Shown piece after piece: positions 59,076 through 64,000 of a stretch of 64,000 bases of DNA; the stretch's first letter is position 1; each line of letters opens with the position of its first letter. The notes below the pieces were generated by a model, which was given only the letters and a program-made list of their open reading frames with translations, was not told the DNA's origin and did not search any database. This DNA is from Sordaria brevicollis. Lineage: Eukaryota; Ascomycota; Sordariomycetes; Sordariales; Sordariaceae. The translations under genes were made by a program, and so were the position numbers. Location of the stretch: assembly GCA_033439795.1 (NCBI GenBank), contig JAUTDP010000009.1, forward strand, positions 2,790,001-2,854,000. Reading direction: 5' to 3'.

Positions 59076-60040
59076 TAATATTTATTCGTAAGCGGCGTTA
59101 AGGGTTGCCCGGTTTTAAGGCGGCTATAGCGGTTTAAATTATAAAGAAGTTTACAATTTAATTAATAAATACGGATATTAATAGGATTCTTTCAATTAAA
59201 GAAATATAATAAATTATTAATTACGTAAAATACATAATCGTTAATTAATAATATAATTTAAAATACTTTTGGCTCCCGGAAATAATTAATATATATCAGG
59301 ATTTTTTATTAATTTAATCAATTGGTTAAAATTAATAAATCCTTCCTTATATTTTAAGGATTATAAGGATTTAATTTTAAAAAGAGGAAAGGTAATTCAA
59401 ATTAAATTTTAAAACCGATTCCGGACGAAATTCTAATCCTAATTCGGAATAAAATTTCCATCCTATTTCGGAACTTTTTCGAAATTTTTAATTATTTAGG
59501 GTAAAATACTTTCTATCCGGGGAAAGGACGTAAAGAGAAAAGAATACTAAAACGGTAAACGAAATATATAATACGTAAAGATTAAACCGTTTCGGAATCG
59601 GCTTCCGGGAATTTAATAATAATTCTAAAAAGCGAATATTAATTACAAAACCGATTAATTATTATAATACCGCGGCCGGTAAGTATAAAAATATTAATAT
59701 AATATAAATAGCCAAAATAGGCGGGGATTATTACTTCGTCTAATATATTAATATAAATATCGCCGGTCGGTTTTTAAATCTTTTAATAAAATTATTTAAC
59801 GTAAAAGTATCGCCTTTATAAATATTATAATAATTATTACGTAATAATACATTTTAAAGATTAAATTAATTAGAAGGGGGAATAACGTTAATACGTAAAA
59901 TAAAAATAAATAATTAAATAGTATAATAGAACCGAAGTATAATATAATATATAAATGGAAAATAGGGTTTTTTAAAATAGGAAATAAAATTTTCTACGGA
60001 TTATAATAATTAATACCAAAATTATAAAGGATTATAATTT

Positions 60041-60056
60041 TTAGGGGGGGGATAAT
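60041..60056 (+). promoter_or_regulatory. Polypurine tract of chromovirus Y
   Basis: A G8 run in TTAGGGGGGGGATAAT directly upstream of the 3' LTR; the usual plus-strand primer site for reverse transcription. Element X has a very similar tract at about 45518. Confidence 0.75.
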
Positions 60057-60342
60057 TATAAGGGTATTATTAGGAAAGCTTAAAGGGACCCGTATAATTA
60101 GGGTATAATAACCTAAAATAATAAATAAAATAGCGGATAAAATAAAGATAGTAGGATATAATATAGAGGAAAGGATTTCGGAATTTAGGCGCCGACCGTT
60201 CCGGACCTATAGGGAAGCGTATAAATATAAAAAAGGATAATTCCTAGCCAAAGACTTATATTTAGCCAAGCTAAAGTCTTCCTTCCAAAATAGACCTACT
60301 TTATGCGATTTGCTCTCACCCTCTCGTACTTATAACTTTACA
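60057..60342 (+). repeat. 3' LTR of chromovirus Y
   Basis: 286 bp; the last 100 bp are nearly unmutated (CTTCCTTCCAAAATAGACCT, then CTCTCGTACTTATAACTTTA). Confidence 0.92.
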
Positions 60343-60681
60343 GCTATATTATACTCGTTTAGACCCGTTACAAAATTATTCGTTTTATCAATTTTCGTTA
60401 TACTCTTTATTTGAAGCTCCGCTTCAACAGGTCTTGAGAAAGAAGTGTTGAATAAACACGGAGTGAGCAGAGCTTTGGCGGAGCTTCTTCTATAATGAGA
60501 CCTATACCCCTGTCGAATCCCTGTAAATACCACGAGGTTTACCCGCGATTTTTCAACCTGCAATTGGCCGAAAAAAATTCTCGAGTTGGAATTGGCTGGA
60601 TTAGTCCCCCTATCCCTGTCCGCCAAGCTCGCTTAGGGCTTGGCATTTGAAAGTGGGTCCGACTACAATAAAGTGGGTACC

Positions 60682-60948
60682 AAAATGATGAGTAAGCTGA
60701 GACGAGTATATTGGTACCACTTACGTGACCGTAGCTAGCCTGCCGGCCGAGAAAAACGGCTTTGAAAAAATCCGACGGATATATAGAAAAAAATTTAAAA
60801 GGCTTATTAATAAGAGTAAAATATTAATATGGAAAATAGGTATGAAAATAATGAGTAAGCCGAGGCGAGTACATTGGTACCACTCACGTGACCGTAGCTG
60901 GCCTGCCGGCCAAGAAAAACGGCTTTGAAAAAATCCGACGGATATATA
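60682..60948 (+). repeat. 104-bp direct repeat, two copies
   Basis: Copies 60682-60785 and 60845-60948, offset 163 bp. They share GGTACCAC(T)TACGTGACCG-type sequence, then CCTGCCGGCC and AAAACGGCTTTGAAAAAATC. Differences are mostly transitions. An inverted CCTGCCGGCC palindrome-like core occurs in each. Confidence 0.85.
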
Positions 60949-60987
60949 ATAAAATAAAAAATCTTTAATTTTTAAAAAAAAACCTCG

Positions 60988-61056
60988 TAGTTAACCTAGT
61001 TAATGTGCGGTTATAAAATATACCGCTTAGCGGTCGGTTCGATTCCCGCCTGGAGT
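60988..61056 (+). ncRNA. tRNA-like sequence
   Basis: CTCGTAGTTAACCTAGTTAA (A-box region), a GCGGT-TATAAAATA-ACCGC-like anticodon arm, a perfect B box GGTTCGATTCC and a 3' end CTGGAGTA. The 5' acceptor half does not pair well (ACCTCG). Probably a RIP-altered tRNA or tRNA-derived element; isotype not assigned. Confidence 0.45.
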
Positions 61057-61057
61057 A

Positions 61058-61285
61058 AATAAAAAATATTTTAATAAATAAAAAATAATAAATAAAAAAT
61101 AATAAATAAAAAATAATAAATAAAAAATAATAAATAAAAAATAATAAATAAATAATAATAAATAAATAATAATTATTAAATGATAATAAATAAATAATAA
61201 TAATTAAATAATAATAAATAAATGATAATAAATAAATGATAATGATTAAATGAAAATAAATACATGAAAATAATAATAATAATTT
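61058..61285 (+). repeat. AAAT/AATA microsatellite
   Basis: A long run of AATAAATAAAAAATAATAAAT units with a few ATGATAATAA variants toward the end. It starts right after the tRNA-like 3' end, as an A-rich tail would in a tRNA-derived SINE. Confidence 0.85.
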
Positions 61286-61365
61286 AATTTAAATTAGAGT
61301 ACACTTCAAGACCTTCGTTGAGGCGGAGCTTCAAGTAGAATTCTGCCCCTTTAGAGTACGAGTGT

Positions 61366-61388
61366 AAAATTTGCCGCAGGCAAATTTT
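61366..61388. repeat. Perfect 10-bp hairpin
   Basis: AAAATTTGCC-GCA-GGCAAATTTT, a perfect inverted repeat with a 3-nt loop, followed by a GC-rich unmutated stretch (GCGGGGGTACGGGGGCGGTA) just before the RIP-mutated Copia interior. Confidence 0.8.
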
Positions 61389-61439
61389 GCGGGGGTACGG
61401 GGGCGGTAGCCCTCGTAATAATAATTTATAGGTAAGAAA

Positions 61440-64000
61440 TTTACGTATTTTTATTAAAAGATATAATGACGTTAATATTTTAATTAACGGTACTTTTAAT
61501 TTATATACCCTTCGTTTTTATAACGTAGCCTTTTACTTTAATTTTATTATCATTTTTATTTCCTTATATTTATTTCGAAAAACCGGTTTTTATTGAAATT
61601 AACGACCTCCTATTAATTATTTACAATCTTTAGACGATTTTCTCTTTTATTATTCTTCGATTTTATATTATTAAATTATTTCCGAATATTTATTTAAATA
61701 AATTTTTAAAGCCTTTTTTTACGTTAAACGTAACCGCTTTAATTTTATTAACGGTTATAAATATTATAAGAAAGAAGTTATGATTTGGTATTATTATTTC
61801 GGTTATTTAAGTCCTTAAATTTTCGATTACTTTTCTAATGTTATTAGTACGCGTTTTAAAGGCCCCTTCATAATATATTGCGATGCGTATACAATTTTAA
61901 AAATTAAATATTAAATTAGTAGAAGATTTCGAGACTATAATTTTGGCCCGGGGGAGAGATTTGCTATTAATTTCCTCGATTATATAGAAAGCCGCCGCGG
62001 CTATATTAACGTTATATTGATTATTTATAAATATATTAAATATATTTAGGATTATTATATATTTGATCGATATATTAAAATAATTATTAATTTTCTTAAC
62101 AATTTATTTAATATTTTTAAAAAACGTTATAATATTATTATTAAAGTTATCGAATGCGATAATAAGATTAGCGGGTCCTATATAGTATAAAAGTTATTAA
62201 CGTTAAATAATATAATTATAGAGTTTTCGGCCTTTTATATTTAAATATAAAATAGTAGTACCGAACGTTCGGGGGGTATAATTAAAAAAAGGATTAGTAT
62301 AATATAAAAGAGTATTTATTTTACTATGGATTTGTAATTAGATATTATAATTATAATTATTTATTTAGTAAATAAGTCCCTAAAATTTTTTTACGATTGG
62401 TTTTCCCTATACGAACGTTTTTATATTTTTCTCGCTTAATAAAATAGTTATTTATTTCCGCGGCGTTTAAATATTTTTCATTTACGAGTTTATAGTTCTG
62501 AGGTATACGTTATAATTCCCGCCGTTTAAAAAAAGGAATAACGCCGTTAGAAATTTAACCCTAAAGTATAAATCGGTTACCTTATTAGGTATATAGCGTT
62601 ATTAATTTATTATATTTAAAATCCGATTATTAATATAATAGTTTATATACGCGATATATTCTTTAACGAAAATATTATATTTTTAAAGGAGGTTCTTATT
62701 AAAGTTTAATCCTTAAAGATTTTTTTAGACGAATTTGTAGAGTTATTTTAAAATTATAATTAAGTACCCGCTATAAATTTATTAATGAAAGATTTTTTTT
62801 TAAGTATTAAAAGGATATCGAAATTATTAAATTATTTCATTTTTTATTAGAATTAAAAGAGGAACTTCTATTTTTATAAGTATTTAATAAAATTCTTATT
62901 CCTATAGAGTTCTTTAATATTATATCCTCTTTTAAAGATTTAATATTTATCGATTTTATTTTAAATAATATTAGTTATTTATTACCTTTAGAAATTTTTA
63001 GGAAAAATTGTATATTTATATCTTTCTTTATATTTTTCTATATAAATAAATATACCGAGGAGGAAATATATTATAGTTTTATTCTTTGGATAGTAATTTT
63101 TAATATTGGTCGTTTCTATTAATTTAAAGTAGTTTTTAATAGTAAATTATCTATTAAAGTAGAATTCGAAAAGTTATAACGTAATAATAAAATTATTATT
63201 AAAAAAAGTTTCGATAACTTTATTTCCGTAGGTAAAATAAATCGTATTTACCGGTTAAAATTATTATTTCCTTTTAACAATTATAAATTATTTAATATTT
63301 ATATTTTTAGTTAATTATTTAAATAAATTAAATAAATTTATTTCAATAATTATAAGAAAATAAGAATTTAAATTATTATTAACGTTAGAGAATTAAAAGT
63401 ACGTAGGAAATAGGTATTTAACTATATATAGGTATATATATATAAGTTTTTTAAGAACGGGAAATTTAATAAGGTTAAAATAAAATTCGTTATACGTAGC
63501 GATTAATAAATGAAACCCGTAGGTTAGGAAATATATATTTCTATTTTCGTTGGGCGCTCTTTTAAATTAATTTTTTTTATCGCCGTACCGTTTAACTTGG
63601 AATTTATTTAATAAAATGCGGTTAATACTTTCGTTAACGTAAATATAAATAAAGATATTTATATGCGTTTCCCTTTAGGTTACGAGATTTTGGGTAAATT
63701 TTTTAAAATTTTTAAAGCTTTTTACGGGCTATATTACTCCCTATTTTTTTATAATGAAATTCTATAATTATATTCGCCGTTTTAGGCTTTTAATTATTCT
63801 TTAAAGAATTATATATTTTAATTAATAAAAGTATTTTCATTTTTTATTATATCGATAATATTATATTTATATATTATTTAAGTAAAGAGGTTGAAGTTAA
63901 AGCCTATATAAATACCCTTAATTAATAATATTATATAATAGGGGGTAACGAATTTTAATGGTTTTTAGGTATTAAAATTATTCCTAATCGTATATAAAAT
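61440..64000 (+). mobile_element. Copia LTR retrotransposon W, 5' part, RIP-degraded, runs off window
   Basis: The plus strand at about 63655-63760 reads YMRFPLGYEILGKFFKIFKA and FYGLYYSLFFYNEIL, the Copia RT core, and about 63835-63885 reads IFIFYYIDNIIFIYYL, motif C with the second Asp changed to Asn. Upstream text near 62500-62700 fits the integrase C-terminal region. A gag-like zinc-knuckle remnant may lie near 61700-61800. The left LTR was not identified. The 3' part lies beyond 64000. Confidence 0.8.

Larger units (their letters stand above)
45661..60342 (+). mobile_element. Gypsy-type chromovirus Y, RIP-degraded, interrupted by Z
   Basis: LTRs of exactly 286 bp (45661-45946 and 60057-60342) align without indels at a fixed offset of 14,396 bp. 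Tips TGTAAGGGTA and ACTTTACA give TG...CA. A polypurine tract TTAGGGGGGGGATAAT at about 60041-60056 precedes the 3' LTR. Internal order on the plus strand is gag (with zinc knuckle near 54430-54480), RT, RNase H, integrase, chromodomain, which defines a chromovirus. Removing Z (46923-53802 plus one target copy) leaves about 7.8 kb. Left flank is element X; right flank is GCTAT. Confidence 0.9.
60411..61334. repeat. Segment bounded by imperfect inverted repeats
   Basis: Left 60411-60437 (TTGAAGCTCCGCTTCAACAG) and right 61304-61334 (GAGGCGGAGCTTCAA on the plus strand) are inverse of one another with a few changes. The interior holds a 104-bp direct repeat, a tRNA-like sequence and a microsatellite. 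No target duplication is clear, so calling it a transposon is uncertain. Confidence 0.4.

Noticed and set aside
60330..60928. ORFs of 98 aa (minus) and 67 aa (plus)
   Set aside because: They span an LTR end and the 104-bp repeats; no family resemblance.

Overview
The window looks like nuclear DNA of a filamentous ascomycete (Pezizomycotina, probably Sordariomycetes). The reasons are a fungal Vtc1-type gene with a short GT-AG intron and ACTAAC branch site at the left edge, small intron-poor genes, and long AT-rich blocks carrying the mark of repeat-induced point mutation (RIP). In sampled lines of those blocks CA and TG dinucleotides are almost absent, while CpG is kept.

Layout. 1-443: 3' end of a vacuolar transporter chaperone gene (vtc1). 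1.4-6.7 kb: one intact RNase H-like gene (minus strand, 4218-5630), decayed relatives, and three related tRNA-like Pol III units. 7322-20760: a 13.4-kb RIP-degraded element with 51-bp terminal inverted repeats (TIRs) and a 5-bp target duplication. It holds a ruined integrase-type transposase and unrecognised decayed ORFs. 21151-21554: a MULE-type MITE. 21935-28061: a RIP-degraded Copia element (181-bp LTRs, TSD CCTGC) with an unmutated 438-bp inverted-repeat element inside it. 28.7-38.4 kb: a GC-normal island with three intact RNase H-like genes, one frameshifted RNase H-like pseudogene, and a hAT-type MITE lying in the 3' end of another coding region. 38696-42025: a RIP-degraded Mutator-like transposon. 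42.0-45.1 kb: unassigned decayed sequence. 45098-60342: nested LTR elements, namely a truncated element X, a Gypsy chromovirus Y (286-bp LTRs), and inside Y a second Gypsy element Z in reverse orientation (222-bp LTRs, TSD TAAAC). 60343-61440: a small repeat-rich mosaic. 61440-64000: the start of another Copia element.

The main biological system is the local family of RNase H-fold proteins. Four intact genes, one clear pseudogene and two decayed fragments share the order: basic N-terminus, a family motif of the form D-x-R-x-x-LW-x-x-E-x-R-x-F, then an RNase H domain keeping all four acidic residues (D-E-D-D), then a conserved (R/K)D-x-(I/L/V)-(L/M) tail. Several carry hydrophobic-acidic stretches that match SUMO-interacting motifs and basic nuclear-localisation-like clusters. 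A nuclear, SUMO-linked role on RNA:DNA hybrids is inference. Around them the transposons are dead: in four separate reverse transcriptases the catalytic Asp-Asp pair has become Asn-Asn or Asp-Asn by G-to-A change.
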